From Rubrivivax gelatinosus (GTDB lineage: Bacteria > Pseudomonadota > Gammaproteobacteria > Burkholderiales > Burkholderiaceae_C), in NCBI RefSeq assembly GCF_016583785.1, contig NZ_NRRU01000007.1, forward strand, positions 20,301-84,300: a stretch of 64,000 nucleotides of DNA. Reading direction: 5' to 3'. Of the stretch, positions 1 to 8,703 are shown piece after piece; within the stretch, counting starts at the first letter, position 1, and every line of letters starts with the position of its first letter. Below the pieces are notes generated by a model. That model made no database searches. It was not told the DNA's origin and saw only the letters and a program-made list of their open reading frames with translations. Made by a program: the position numbers and the translations under genes.

Positions 1-1
1 G

Positions 2-1423
2 TCGCTGGTTTCGCACACCAACGTCGGCAAGACGACGCTGGCGCGCACGCTGCTCGGCCGCGACGTCGGCGAGGTGCGCGACGCGCCCCACGTCACCGAG
101 TTCGCCGAGATGCACCCGCTGGTGCAGAGCCCCGAAGGCGACGTGCTCGAGCTTTGGGACACGCCGGGTTTCGGCGACACCGTGCGCCTGGTGCGCCGGC
201 TGCGGCGCGACGGCAGCCCCGTCGGCTGGTTCCTGAGCGAAGTCTGGGACCGCTGGCGCGACCGCCCGTTCTGGGCCACGCAGCAGGCGCTGCGCCACGT
301 GCGCGACACCAGCGACCTGGTGCTCTACCTCGTCAACGCCGCCGAGTCGCCCGAAGCCGCGGGCTACGTCGCCGCCGAGATGGAACTGCTCGCCTGGCTG
401 GGCAAGCCGGTGCTGGTGCTGCTGAACCAGCTCGGCGCGCCGCGGGCGCCCGCGGCCGAGGCCGCCGACCTGGAGCTCTGGCGCCGCCATCTGGCGCCGC
501 AGGCGCAGGTCAAGGGCGTGCTGGCGATGGACGCCTTCGCGCGCTGCTGGGTGCAGGAAGGCGTGCTGCTGCACGCGATCGGCGGCGTGCTTGACGGCGA
601 GGCCCGCGCCGCCGCCGCTCGCCTGGCCACGGCCTGGGCGGCGCAACGGCTGCAGACCTTCGACGCCGCGGTCGACGAACTCGCCGCCAGCCTGGCGCGC
701 ACGGCCTGCGCGCGGGCGCCGCTGGGCGAGGGCGGCTGGCTCGCACGCCGGCACGACGCCGACGACGCCCGCCGCGCGCTCGCCGCGATGCTCGACACCG
801 AGGTGCGCGCCAGCACCGGCCGGCTGCTGGCGCTGCACGGCCTCGACGGCCGCGCCGAGCGCGAGATCCTCGAGCGTGTCGCCGCCCAGGTGGAACTGCA
901 CGCCCGCATAGGCGAAGGCCGGGCGGCGCTGATGGGCGGCGTGCTCAGCGGCGCGCTCGCCGGGCTCAAGGCCGACCTCGCCAGCGGCGGGCTGACGCTG
1001 GGCGGCGGCATGCTCGCCGGCGGCCTGCTCGGTGCGCTCGGCGCCGCCGGCATCGCCCGCGGGCTCAACGTCGTGCGCGGCACCGACCGCGGTTTCGCCA
1101 GCTGGAGCGCCGAGGCGATGGGCCCGCTGGTCGAGGCCGCGCTGCTGCGCTACCTGGCCGTCGCCCATTTCGGCCGCGGCCGAGGCGAGTGGGCCCAGGG
1201 CGAGGCGCCGCCGCACTGGCGCGTGCTGGTCGCCGAGCTGCTGGCCGCACGCCAGGCCGAACTGGCGGCGCTGTGGGACGGCCGCAGCAGCCGCAGCGAC
1301 AACACCGGCGACGCCGAAGCCCTGGCGCGCGCGCTGCGGGCGCCGCTGGAAGCGGTGCTGCGCGCCGCCCTGCAGCGCCTGTACCCGCAGGCCTGGGCCG
1401 CTGTCGATAATCGCGCGCCATGA
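2..1423 (+). CDS. GTPase with C-terminal DUF3482-like region (5' truncated)
   Basis: The reading frame is open from the first base, so the true start lies outside the window and at least 473 residues are present. The P-loop (SHTNVGKTTL) is encoded by bases 14-43, followed by a DTPGFGD G3 motif and an NQLG sequence where the G4 motif belongs. The rest is alanine-rich helix with a glycine-rich, possibly membrane-active stretch near bases 915-1060. This layout fits the proteobacterial GTPase/DUF3482 family, whose role is not settled. A partner gene may lie just upstream, outside the window. The stop overlaps the trkA start (ATGA), so the two genes are probably translationally coupled. An internal GTG at 74 would remove the P-loop and is not the real start. 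Confidence 0.75.
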   Translation, partial: SLVSHTNVGKTTLARTLLGRDVGEVRDAPHVTEFAEMHPLVQSPEGDVLELWDTPGFGDTVRLVRRLRRDGSPVGWFLSEVWDRWRDRPFWATQQALRHVRDTSDLVLYLVNAAESPEAAGYVAAEMELLAWLGKPVLVLLNQLGAPRAPAAEAADLELWRRHLAPQAQVKGVLAMDAFARCWVQEGVLLHAIGGVLDGEARAAAARLATAWAAQRLQTFDAAVDELAASLARTACARAPLGEGGWLARRHDADDARRALAAMLDTEVRASTGRLLALHGLDGRAEREILERVAAQVELHARIGEGRAALMGGVLSGALAGLKADLASGGLTLGGGMLAGGLLGALGAAGIARGLNVVRGTDRGFASWSAEAMGPLVEAALLRYLAVAHFGRGRGEWAQGEAPPHWRVLVAELLAARQAELAALWDGRSSRSDNTGDAEALARALRAPLEAVLRAALQRLYPQAWAAVDNRAP

Positions 1424-2841
1424 AGATCCTGATCCTCGGCGCCGGCCGTGTCGGGCAGAGCGTCGCGGCGAGCCTGCTGTCCGAGCGCAACGACATCACG
1501 ATCATCGACACCGACCCGATCCGGCTGCGCGAACTGCAGGACCGCATGGACCTGCGCGGCGTCGTCGGCAACGGCATCCAGCCCAGCGTGCTGCGCGCCG
1601 CCGGCATCGAGGACGCCGACATGCTGATCTCGTGCGCGCCGCTGGACGAGACCAACCTCGTCGCCTGCAAGGTCGCGCACGACGCCTTCCGCGTGCCGAC
1701 GACGATCGCGCGGCTGCGCAGCCCCGAGTTCGTCGACGGCAACCCGCTGCTCGGCACCGAGGGCGGCTTCGCCGTCAACCAAGTGATCTGCCCCGAGCAG
1801 AGCGTCACCGCCTACATCCGCAAGCTGATCGAGTACCCCGAGGCGCTGCAGGTGCTGGAGTTCGCCGACGGGCTTGTCAGCCTCATCGCGGTGCGCGCCG
1901 GCCCCGGCGCGCCGCTGGTGCGGCGCACGCTGGCCGAGATCCCGCAGCTGGTGCCGGGCGCGGCTATGCGCATCGTCGCCGTCTACCGCGGCGACAAGGT
2001 CGTCGACGACCTGGACGGCGCCACCCGCATCGATCCCGGCGACGAGGTCTTCGTGCTCGCGGCCACCGCCGACATCCGCCAGGTGCTGCACGCGCTGGCG
2101 CCGCGCGTCGATCCGGTGCGCCGGCTGATGATCGGCGGCGGCGGCAAGGTCGGGCTGCGGCTGGCGCGCGAGATGCAGGCCAGCCACCGCATCAAGCTCA
2201 TCGAGCGCAACCGGCTGCGCTGCGAGTACCTCGCCACCGAACTGCCGGCGCCGCTGCTGGTGCTCAATGGCGACATCACCGACGAGGAGCTGCTCGAGGA
2301 CGAAGGCGTGCGCGACATGGACCTGTTCCTCGCGCTCACCGACGACGACGAGGACAACATCATGGCCTGCCTGCTGGCCAAGCGGCTGGGCGCACGGCGC
2401 GTGTTCTCGCTGATCAACCGCCAGGCCTACGCCGACCTGGTGCAGGGCGGGCAGATCGACATCGCGATCTCGCCGGCGCAGACCGTCATCGGCGAGCTGC
2501 TGGCCTACGTGCGCCGCGGCGACGTCGAGGCCGTGCACAGCCTGCGCCACGGCGCCGCCGAGGCGCTGGAAGGCGTGGTGCGCGGCGACCGCAAGACCTG
2601 CCGCATGGCCGGGCGGCGCATCGACGAGATCCCGCTGCCGGCCGGGGCCCAGGTCGGCGCCATCGTGCGCGGGCTGCAGGACGCCGAGGGCCGGCGCCAG
2701 CGCGCACGCGCCGAGGTGCTGATCGCGCACCACGACACCGTCATCGAGACCGGCGACCACGTCATCGTCTTCGTGCCGACCAAACGCCTGCTGCGCGAGG
2801 TCGAGCGCCTGTTCCAGGTGTCGGCCACCTTCTTCTTCTGA
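1420..2841 (+). CDS. trkA: Trk system potassium uptake protein TrkA
   Basis: Peripheral NAD-binding regulatory subunit of the Trk K+ uptake system; it gates the TrkH channel at the inner membrane. The 473 residues hold two RCK_N/RCK_C repeats. The first Rossmann motif (GAGRVGQSVAASL) begins at residue 7 and the second (IGGGGKVGLRLA) at about residue 238, each followed by an RCK_C domain. The start is the ATG of the ATGA overlap with the upstream GTPase gene. trkH begins 8 bases after the stop, so trkA-trkH is an operon. The identification is firm from the repeat architecture and the neighbour. Confidence 0.95.
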   Translation: MKILILGAGRVGQSVAASLLSERNDITIIDTDPIRLRELQDRMDLRGVVGNGIQPSVLRAAGIEDADMLISCAPLDETNLVACKVAHDAFRVPTTIARLRSPEFVDGNPLLGTEGGFAVNQVICPEQSVTAYIRKLIEYPEALQVLEFADGLVSLIAVRAGPGAPLVRRTLAEIPQLVPGAAMRIVAVYRGDKVVDDLDGATRIDPGDEVFVLAATADIRQVLHALAPRVDPVRRLMIGGGGKVGLRLAREMQASHRIKLIERNRLRCEYLATELPAPLLVLNGDITDEELLEDEGVRDMDLFLALTDDDEDNIMACLLAKRLGARRVFSLINRQAYADLVQGGQIDIAISPAQTVIGELLAYVRRGDVEAVHSLRHGAAEALEGVVRGDRKTCRMAGRRIDEIPLPAGAQVGAIVRGLQDAEGRRQRARAEVLIAHHDTVIETGDHVIVFVPTKRLLREVERLFQVSATFFF

Positions 2842-2849
2842 CGCCGACG

Positions 2850-4304
2850 ATGGGCGCACTCGCCGTCGTCGCGATGATCGGCCGCATGGTGGCGATGTTC
2901 TCGCTGCTGATGCTGGTGCCGCTGGCCTGGGCGGTGTTCGCCGGCGAGCCGGTCGTCGACGCGCTGGTCAAGGCGGTGGCGACGAGTTTTGCCGTCGGTG
3001 TCGCCGCCAGCCTGATGACGCGGCGCTTCCGGCGCGAGCTGCAGCCGCGCGACGGCTTCCTGCTCGTGGGCCTGACCTGGTCGGTGCTGCCGGCCTTTGG
3101 CGCGCTGCCGCTGTGGCTGATGCTGCCGGGGGTGTCGGTGACGGACGCCTATTTCGAGGCCGTGTCTGCGCTGACGGCCTCGGGCGCGACGGTCTTCACC
3201 GGCCTGGATGCAATGCCCGGCGCGGTGCACGTCTGGCGCTGCCTGATGACCTGGGTCGGCGGCCTGGGCATCATCGTGCTGGCGGTGGCCATCCTGCCGC
3301 TGCTGGGCATCGGCGGCTCGCAGCTGTTCCGTGCCGAGGTCACCGGGCCGATGAAGGACAGCAAGCTGACGCCGCGCATCGCCGACACCGCGCGTGCGAT
3401 CTGGGGCGTCTACGTGCTGATGTCGCTGGCCTGCGCGCTCGCCTACCGCGGCGCCGGCATGAGCTGGTTCGACGCCTTCGTGCACACCGGCTCGACCGTC
3501 AGCCTGGGCGGGTTTTCGTCCTACGACGCCAGCTTCGGCCACTGGGACTCGCCGGCGATCGAGGCCGTGGCCATCGTCTTCATGATGCTGTCGGGCGTGA
3601 ACCTGACGCTGTACTACGTGGTCTGGCGCGAACGTTCGCCGGCGCCGCTGTGGCGCAACGTCGAGGCGCGCGCCTTCTACCTCGTCGTCGGCGCCAGCGT
3701 GCTGCTGATCGCGGCCTACCTGTGGACGGCCGGCGGCTACGACAGCTTCCTGCGCGCGCTGCGGCACTCGGCCTTTCACGTCGTCTCGGTGGCGACGACC
3801 GCCGGCTACGCGACCTACGACTACGCGCAGTGGCCGCTGTTCGCGTCGCTGTGGATCATCCTGCTCGGCTGCTTCGCCACCTGCGCCGGCTCCACCGGCG
3901 GCGGCATCAAGATGGTCCGGCTGATCCTGCTGCTCAAGCAGGCGCGCCACGAGTTCGTGCGCATCATCCACCCGAACGTCGTCAACCCGGTGGTGCTCAA
4001 CGGCCAGGCCATCGGCGACCGCGTGATGCAGAACGTCATCGGCTACATGATGACCTACGGCGCAGTGCTGGTCGGGCTGACGATGGCGATGCTGTTCACC
4101 GGTCTCGACGCGGTCACCGCCTTCACCGCGGTGCTGGCCTGCGTCAACAACATCGGCCCCGGCCTGGGCGAGGTCGGCCCTGCGGTCAACTACGGTGGGC
4201 TCAGCGACGTGCAGACCTGGATCTGCGCGTTCGCGATGCTGGTCGGTCGGCTGGAGCTGCTGGCCGTGCTCGTGCTCTTCATGCCCGCCTTCTGGCGAGA
4301 CTGA
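2850..4304 (+). CDS. trkH: Trk potassium channel subunit TrkH
   Basis: Inner-membrane K+ channel subunit that works with TrkA encoded just upstream. The 484 residues contain many hydrophobic segments and the four selectivity-loop repeats expected of the TrkH/KtrB family: TASGATVFTG, HTGSTVSLGGFSS, ATTAGYATYD and NNIGPGLGEVG. The conserved STGGGIKMVR sequence is present. The ATG at 2850 is the first in frame after trkA and leaves the first hydrophobic helix intact; an alternative ATG lies a few codons downstream. The gene ends just before a strong hairpin shared with the convergent gene. Confidence 0.95.
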   Translation: MGALAVVAMIGRMVAMFSLLMLVPLAWAVFAGEPVVDALVKAVATSFAVGVAASLMTRRFRRELQPRDGFLLVGLTWSVLPAFGALPLWLMLPGVSVTDAYFEAVSALTASGATVFTGLDAMPGAVHVWRCLMTWVGGLGIIVLAVAILPLLGIGGSQLFRAEVTGPMKDSKLTPRIADTARAIWGVYVLMSLACALAYRGAGMSWFDAFVHTGSTVSLGGFSSYDASFGHWDSPAIEAVAIVFMMLSGVNLTLYYVVWRERSPAPLWRNVEARAFYLVVGASVLLIAAYLWTAGGYDSFLRALRHSAFHVVSVATTAGYATYDYAQWPLFASLWIILLGCFATCAGSTGGGIKMVRLILLLKQARHEFVRIIHPNVVNPVVLNGQAIGDRVMQNVIGYMMTYGAVLVGLTMAMLFTGLDAVTAFTAVLACVNNIGPGLGEVGPAVNYGGLSDVQTWICAFAMLVGRLELLAVLVLFMPAFWRD

Positions 4305-4307
4305 GTG

Positions 4308-4338
4308 TGAGCCCCGGCCGCCTGGCGGCCGGGGCTCA
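4308..4338. terminator. Bidirectional hairpin between trkH and the convergent permease gene
   Basis: Perfect 14-bp inverted repeat (4308-4321 and 4325-4338) with a 3-base loop, lying right after the trkH stop and including the stop codon of the minus-strand gene. There is no clear T-tract on either side. It probably ends transcription from both directions. Confidence 0.6.
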
Positions 4339-4956
4339 ACTCTTCGGCAAATAGAGCCGGTCGGTATAGGTCGCGAGCCACTCCGGGCGGAACGCGACGA
4401 AGATCGCCACCAGGATGCCGGCGAGCCAGGCGTCGCCCCAGGCGGCGAGCCAGCGTGCGAGCGCGAGGTCGTCGTCGCCCAGGCCGCCGGGTGTCGGGTG
4501 CAGCAGCGCGGCCAGCGTGCCGGCCAGCGCGCCGGCGATCGCGGTGGCGAAGAAGCCGCGGCCCAGGATGTAGACAAACAGGTGCTGCGGCAGCCAGCGC
4601 CGCAGCGCCGCACCCAGCCCCATCGCCAGCGTCGCCGGCACCAGCCCGAGCCAGACCAGGCGTTCGATGCCGGCCTGCGCGCCCAGGTCGCCGGCCAGCG
4701 CCGTCACCAGCGCCACCGGCAGCAGCGCCAGCACCGCCAGCGGCCAGCCCATCATCAGCATCAGCAGGCAGGCGCCCGACAGCGGCTGCGCCACCGCACT
4801 TTCGGCATAACGGTCGGCGCCCCACATCACCGGCAGCACCGCCGCCCAGGCCAGCCAGGGCCAGGGCGGGCCGCCGGGGCCGACACCGCGCCAGGGGCGC
4901 ATCGTCAGCGCCGCGGCCACGGCGACGAAGGCGAACAAGGCTTCCAACCACACCAT
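4336..4956 (-). CDS. Energy-coupling factor (CbiM-like) membrane permease
   Basis: A 206-residue, very hydrophobic protein with about six membrane segments. The C-terminal pattern [12 protein letters not shown], then [21 protein letters not shown], then ATYTDRLYL matches the small proteobacterial family (COG3235) annotated as energy-coupling factor ABC transporter permease, related to CbiM cobalt/nickel components. The substrate cannot be told from sequence, and no ATPase or EcfT partner lies alongside. It is convergent with trkH and divergent from the liu cluster. Confidence 0.65.
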   Translation of the reverse strand: MVWLEALFAFVAVAAALTMRPWRGVGPGGPPWPWLAWAAVLPVMWGADRYAESAVAQPLSGACLLMLMMGWPLAVLALLPVALVTALAGDLGAQAGIERLVWLGLVPATLAMGLGAALRRWLPQHLFVYILGRGFFATAIAGALAGTLAALLHPTPGGLGDDDLALARWLAAWGDAWLAGILVAIFVAFRPEWLATYTDRLYLPKS

Positions 4957-5082
4957 CGGACCATCCTAAGGCCGTTGCCGATGGACGGGTTTGGGCGCTG
5001 CGAATAGCGTCGGCGGCGTCCGGCCATGACGGCCGCCGCTACGGGCCGGCCCTGAGGCGCGGCCCGGGTGCCGCAGGCAGAA

Positions 5083-5105
5083 TTGACGTTAACGTAAACG
5101 TAAAG
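5083..5105. promoter_or_regulatory. LiuR-like (MerR family) operator before the liu cluster
   Basis: AT-rich island in very GC-rich surroundings with three ACGT cores six bases apart (TTGACGTTAACGTAAACGTAAAG), including the perfect palindrome ACGTTAACGT. It resembles the reported motif of LiuR, the MerR-type regulator of leucine/isovalerate degradation in proteobacteria. It lies 33 bases before the carboxylase start, where a MerR protein would act between the -35 and -10. The regulator gene is not in the window. Confidence 0.55.
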
Positions 5106-5138
5106 CGGCCGCACCAGATGGCCGACAGGAGACACGCC

Positions 5139-6749
5139 GTGCCGGTGCTGAGGTCGCTGCTCGATCCACGTTCCGACGAGTTCCAGGCGAGCACCCTGGC
5201 GATGCGCCAGCTCGTCGGCGACCTGAACGCCCAGCTCGCGCGCATCGCCGAAGGCGGCGGCGAGGCCGCGCGGGCGAAACACGCCGCGCGCGGCAAGCTG
5301 CTGCCGCGCGAGCGCGTCGAGATGCTGCTCGACCCGGACACGCCTTTTCTAGAGATCGGCGCGCTCGCCGGCCTCGGGCTGTACGACGGCGCCGCTCCCG
5401 GCGGCGGGCTGATCGCCGGCATCGGCCGCGTCAGCGGCGTCGAGTGCATGGTCGTCTGCAACGACGCCACCGTGAAAGGCGGCACCTACTACCCCGTCAC
5501 GGTGAAGAAGCACCTGCGTGCGCAGGAGGTGGCGCAGGAGAACCGGCTGCCCTGCCTCTACCTGGTCGATTCCGGCGGCGCCAACCTGCCCAACCAGGAC
5601 GAGGTCTTTCCCGACCGCGAGCACTTCGGCCGCATCTTCTACAACCAGGCGCAGATGTCGGCACTGGGCATCCCGCAGATCGCCGTCGTGATGGGCTCCT
5701 GCACCGCCGGCGGCGCCTACGTGCCGGCGATGAGCGACGAGACCATCATCGTGCGCAACCAGGGCACGATCTTCCTCGGCGGCCCGCCGCTGGTGAAGGC
5801 CGCCACCGGCGAAGTCGTCAGCGCCGAGGACCTGGGCGGCGGCGACGTGCACACGCGGCTGTCGGGTGTCGCCGACCACCTGGCCGAGAACGACCTGCAC
5901 GCGCTCGCGATCGCTCGCGCCATCGTCGCCGGCCTGAACCGCAACAAACCGCAGCCGCTGCGCCTGCAGCCGCCGCGCCCGCCGCTGTACGACCCGGCCG
6001 AGCTGCACGGCGTGATCCCGACCGACGCGCGCAAACCCTTCGACGTGCACGAGGTCATCGCCCGCCTCGTCGACGGCTCCGAGTTCGACGAGTTCAAGGC
6101 GCGCTACGGCGCGACGCTGGTCACCGGCTTCGCCCACATCGAGGGCATGCCGGTGGGCATCGTCGCCAACAACGGCGTGCTGTTCTCCGAGAGCGCGACC
6201 AAGGGCGCGCACTTCATCGAGCTGTGCTGCCAGCGCCGCGTGCCGCTGGTCTTCCTGCAGAACATCACCGGCTTCATGGTCGGCCGCAAGGTCGAGGCCG
6301 AAGGCATTGCCAAACACGGCGCGAAGATGGTGACGGCGGTCGCCACCGCGACGGTGCCCAAGTTCACGGTGATCATCGGCGGCAGCTTCGGCGCCGGCAA
6401 CTACGGCATGTGCGGCCGCGCCTACGGCCCGCGCCTGCTCTGGATGTGGCCCAACGCACGCATCGGCGTGATGGGCGGCGAGCAGGCCGCCAGCGTGCTG
6501 GCCACCGTGCGCCGCGACGCCATCGAGGCCAAGGGCGGCCAGTGGCCGGCCGAAGACGAGGCGGCGTTCAAGCAGCCCATCCTCGAGCAGTTCGCGCGCC
6601 AGGCGCACCCGTACTACGCCAGCGCCCGGCTCTGGGACGACGGCATCATCGACCCGGCCGACACGCGCCGCGTGCTCGCGCTGGCCTTGTCGGCGAGCCT
6701 GAACGCGCCGATTCCCGAGACGCCGCGTTTCGGCGTCTTCCGCATGTGA
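5139..6749 (+). CDS. liuB: Methylcrotonyl-CoA carboxylase, carboxyltransferase (beta) subunit
   Basis: Transfers carboxyl from biotin to 3-methylcrotonyl-CoA in leucine breakdown. The 536-residue product has the two crotonase-like halves of acyl-CoA carboxyltransferases, with oxyanion/CoA loops near [15 protein letters not shown] and [16 protein letters not shown]. The latter is typical of methylcrotonyl-CoA rather than propionyl-CoA carboxylase. The GTG at 5139 was chosen because translation then begins [16 protein letters not shown], the usual family N-terminus, and AGGAGA (5127-5132) sits six bases upstream; an in-frame ATG at 5118 is less likely. The biotin-carrying subunit lies at 8704 in the same run. 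The upstream LiuR-like site suggests induction by branched-chain acyl-CoA catabolism. Confidence 0.93.
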   Translation: MPVLRSLLDPRSDEFQASTLAMRQLVGDLNAQLARIAEGGGEAARAKHAARGKLLPRERVEMLLDPDTPFLEIGALAGLGLYDGAAPGGGLIAGIGRVSGVECMVVCNDATVKGGTYYPVTVKKHLRAQEVAQENRLPCLYLVDSGGANLPNQDEVFPDREHFGRIFYNQAQMSALGIPQIAVVMGSCTAGGAYVPAMSDETIIVRNQGTIFLGGPPLVKAATGEVVSAEDLGGGDVHTRLSGVADHLAENDLHALAIARAIVAGLNRNKPQPLRLQPPRPPLYDPAELHGVIPTDARKPFDVHEVIARLVDGSEFDEFKARYGATLVTGFAHIEGMPVGIVANNGVLFSESATKGAHFIELCCQRRVPLVFLQNITGFMVGRKVEAEGIAKHGAKMVTAVATATVPKFTVIIGGSFGAGNYGMCGRAYGPRLLWMWPNARIGVMGGEQAASVLATVRRDAIEAKGGQWPAEDEAAFKQPILEQFARQAHPYYASARLWDDGIIDPADTRRVLALALSASLNAPIPETPRFGVFRM

Positions 6750-6753
6750 AGCC

Positions 6754-7293
6754 ATGACGACTCCCGACACCGGCCGCGACGCACTGCATGAACACCTGCG
6801 CCTGCTCGCGCGCTACAACGTCTGGGCGACGCGGCGGCTGCTGGACGCCGTCGACGCCGTGCCCGACGCCGACTACCGCCGCGACCTGGGCCTGTTCTTC
6901 CGCAGCATGCACGGCACGCTGAACCACCTGCTGGTCGCCGAGCACCGGCTGTGGTCGGCCCGTTTCACCGACGGCACGACGCCGGCGCTGCGGCTGGACG
7001 AGGAGCTGGAGCGCGACCGCGTGCGGCTGCGCCAGCGCCTGATCGAGGGCGCCGAGGCCTGGCTGCCGCGCATCGCCGGCTGGAGCCCGGAGCGCCTGGG
7101 CGGGCGCATCGAATACCTGCGCCTGGCGGGCGGCACGGTGTCGCTGCCGTTCGCGGCGACGCTGGCGCACGTCTTCAACCACGGCACCCACCACCGCGGC
7201 CAGATCAGCGGCGCGCTGACCGCCCTGGGCTCGCCGGCGCCCGAACTTGACCTCGTCCAGATGCTGCAGGCCGAAGCCGCGGGGGCGGCATGA
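6754..7293 (+). CDS. DinB family protein
   Basis: A 179-residue four-helix-bundle protein of the DinB/YfiT superfamily, putative metal-dependent enzymes. The three expected metal-ligand histidines are visible: one in the HLLVAEHRLW segment and two in HGTHHRGQI near residue 140-150. It begins 4 bases after liuB and overlaps liuC by 4 bases, so it is inside the leucine operon. Its role there is unknown; DinB members elsewhere are thiol-transferases or detoxifying hydrolases. Family assignment is firm, function is not. Confidence 0.8.
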   Translation: MTTPDTGRDALHEHLRLLARYNVWATRRLLDAVDAVPDADYRRDLGLFFRSMHGTLNHLLVAEHRLWSARFTDGTTPALRLDEELERDRVRLRQRLIEGAEAWLPRIAGWSPERLGGRIEYLRLAGGTVSLPFAATLAHVFNHGTHHRGQISGALTALGSPAPELDLVQMLQAEAAGAA

Positions 7294-8081
7294 TGAACGC
7301 CGCCGCGACGCTGCAGGTGCTGCGGCCGTCGCCGCAGGTCGCCGAGGTCTGGCTCAACCGGCCTGAGGTCCGCAACGCCTTCAACGACGGCGTCGTCGCC
7401 GAACTGACTGCGGCCTTCCGCACGCTGGGCGAAGACCCGGCGCTGCGCGCCATCGTGCTGGCCGGCCGCGGCAAGGCCTTCTGCGCCGGCGCCGACCTGG
7501 GCTGGATGGGCGCGATGGCCGGTTACTCCTGGGACGAGAACCGCGCCGACGCCGAGCGCCTGGCCGAGATGCTGTGGACCGTCTGGCGCTGCCCGGTGCC
7601 CGTGGTCGCGCGGCTGCACGGCGACTGCTACGCCGGCGGCGTCGGCCTGGCTGCGGCCTGCGACATCGTCGTCGCCGCCGACGGCATGCACTTCTGCCTC
7701 AGCGAAGCGCGGCTGGGCTTGCTGCCGGCGACGATCGGCCCCTACGTCGTGCGCGCGCTCGGCGAGCAGGCCTCGCGCCGCTATTTCGTCAGCGCCGAGC
7801 GCTTCTCGGCCGCCGAGGCCCGGGCACTGGGTTTCGTGCACGAGTGCGTCGCGCCCGAGGCGCTGGACGCGCGTGTCGCCGAGTTCACCGCGGCGCTGGT
7901 CGCCAACGGGCCGCAGGCGGTGCGTGCCTGCAAACGCCTGGTGCAGGACCTCGCCGGCCGCGAGATCGACGCCGCGCTGCGCGCCGACACCGCGCGCCGC
8001 ATCGCCGACGTGCGCGCCAGCGCCGAAGGGCGCGAAGGTGTCGCCGCCTTCCTCGGCAAACGCGAACCCGGCTGGCGATGA
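7290..8081 (+). CDS. liuC: Enoyl-CoA hydratase family, probable methylglutaconyl-CoA hydratase
   Basis: Crotonase-fold enzyme of 263 residues. Sequences typical of the family are GRGKAFCAGADLGWM around residue 57 and GDCYAGGVGLAAACD around residue 110, which form the oxyanion hole, followed by LSEARLGLLPATIGPYV. Lying between the two methylcrotonyl-CoA carboxylase subunits and before HMG-CoA lyase, it most likely hydrates 3-methylglutaconyl-CoA to HMG-CoA. The start overlaps the DinB stop; a second ATG at 7293 would shorten it by one residue. Substrate assignment is from context. Confidence 0.85.
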   Translation: MMNAAATLQVLRPSPQVAEVWLNRPEVRNAFNDGVVAELTAAFRTLGEDPALRAIVLAGRGKAFCAGADLGWMGAMAGYSWDENRADAERLAEMLWTVWRCPVPVVARLHGDCYAGGVGLAAACDIVVAADGMHFCLSEARLGLLPATIGPYVVRALGEQASRRYFVSAERFSAAEARALGFVHECVAPEALDARVAEFTAALVANGPQAVRACKRLVQDLAGREIDAALRADTARRIADVRASAEGREGVAAFLGKREPGWR

Positions 8082-8683
8082 ACGGCCTGGACACGACGCA
8101 GCTGCTGGCGCTGGCCGCCGCGCTCGGCTGGGCCAGCGGGCTGCGCCTGTACGCGGTGCTGCTGATCACCGGCGGCGCCGGCTGGCTCGGCTGGGTCGAG
8201 CTGCCGCCGGGGTTGCAGCCGCTGCAGCAGCCGCTGGTGCTGGGCGCCAGCGCGCTGCTGGCGGCAGTCGAGTTCACCGCCGACAAGATCCCCGTCGTCG
8301 ACAGCATCTGGGACGGCCTGCAGACCCTGCTGCGCATCCCCGCCGGCGCGGCGCTGGCGGCGGCCGCGCTCGGTGCCGACTCGGCTACCGGCGCGCTGCT
8401 GGCGGCGCTGCTCGGCGGCACGCTGGCGGCCAGCGCCCATGCCGCGAAGGCGACGGCACGCGCCGCGGCCAACACCTCGCCCGAACCCTTCAGCAACCTG
8501 GCGCTGTCGCTGGCCGGCGACGCCGCGGTGCCGGCGCTGCTGTGGCTGGCCTGGCAGCACCCGGTGGCGGCACTCGTCACCACCGCGCTGGCGGCGCTGG
8601 CCTGCGTCGTCATCGTCGCCGTGCTCTGGCGTTTCCTGCGTGCGCTCGTCGCGCGGCTGCTGCCGCGGCCGCGTGCGTCCTGA
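8078..8683 (+). CDS. DUF4126 membrane protein
   Basis: A 201-residue protein with several hydrophobic helices and the conserved look of DUF4126: GWASGLRLYAVLLITGG at the start, then EFTADKIPVVDSIWDGLQT, then ANTSPEPFSNLALSLAGD. The function of this family is unknown. It overlaps the end of liuC by 4 bases and precedes liuD by 20 bases, so it is co-transcribed with leucine-degradation genes, an arrangement that need not imply a shared function. Confidence 0.75.
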   Translation: MNGLDTTQLLALAAALGWASGLRLYAVLLITGGAGWLGWVELPPGLQPLQQPLVLGASALLAAVEFTADKIPVVDSIWDGLQTLLRIPAGAALAAAALGADSATGALLAALLGGTLAASAHAAKATARAAANTSPEPFSNLALSLAGDAAVPALLWLAWQHPVAALVTTALAALACVVIVAVLWRFLRALVARLLPRPRAS

Positions 8684-8703
8684 ACTTCGCGAACCCCGAA
8701 AGC

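Noticed and set aside
2505..4613. Minus-strand open frame opposite trkA-trkH
   Set aside because: Composition is a shadow; the region is fully explained by trkH and the convergent permease gene.
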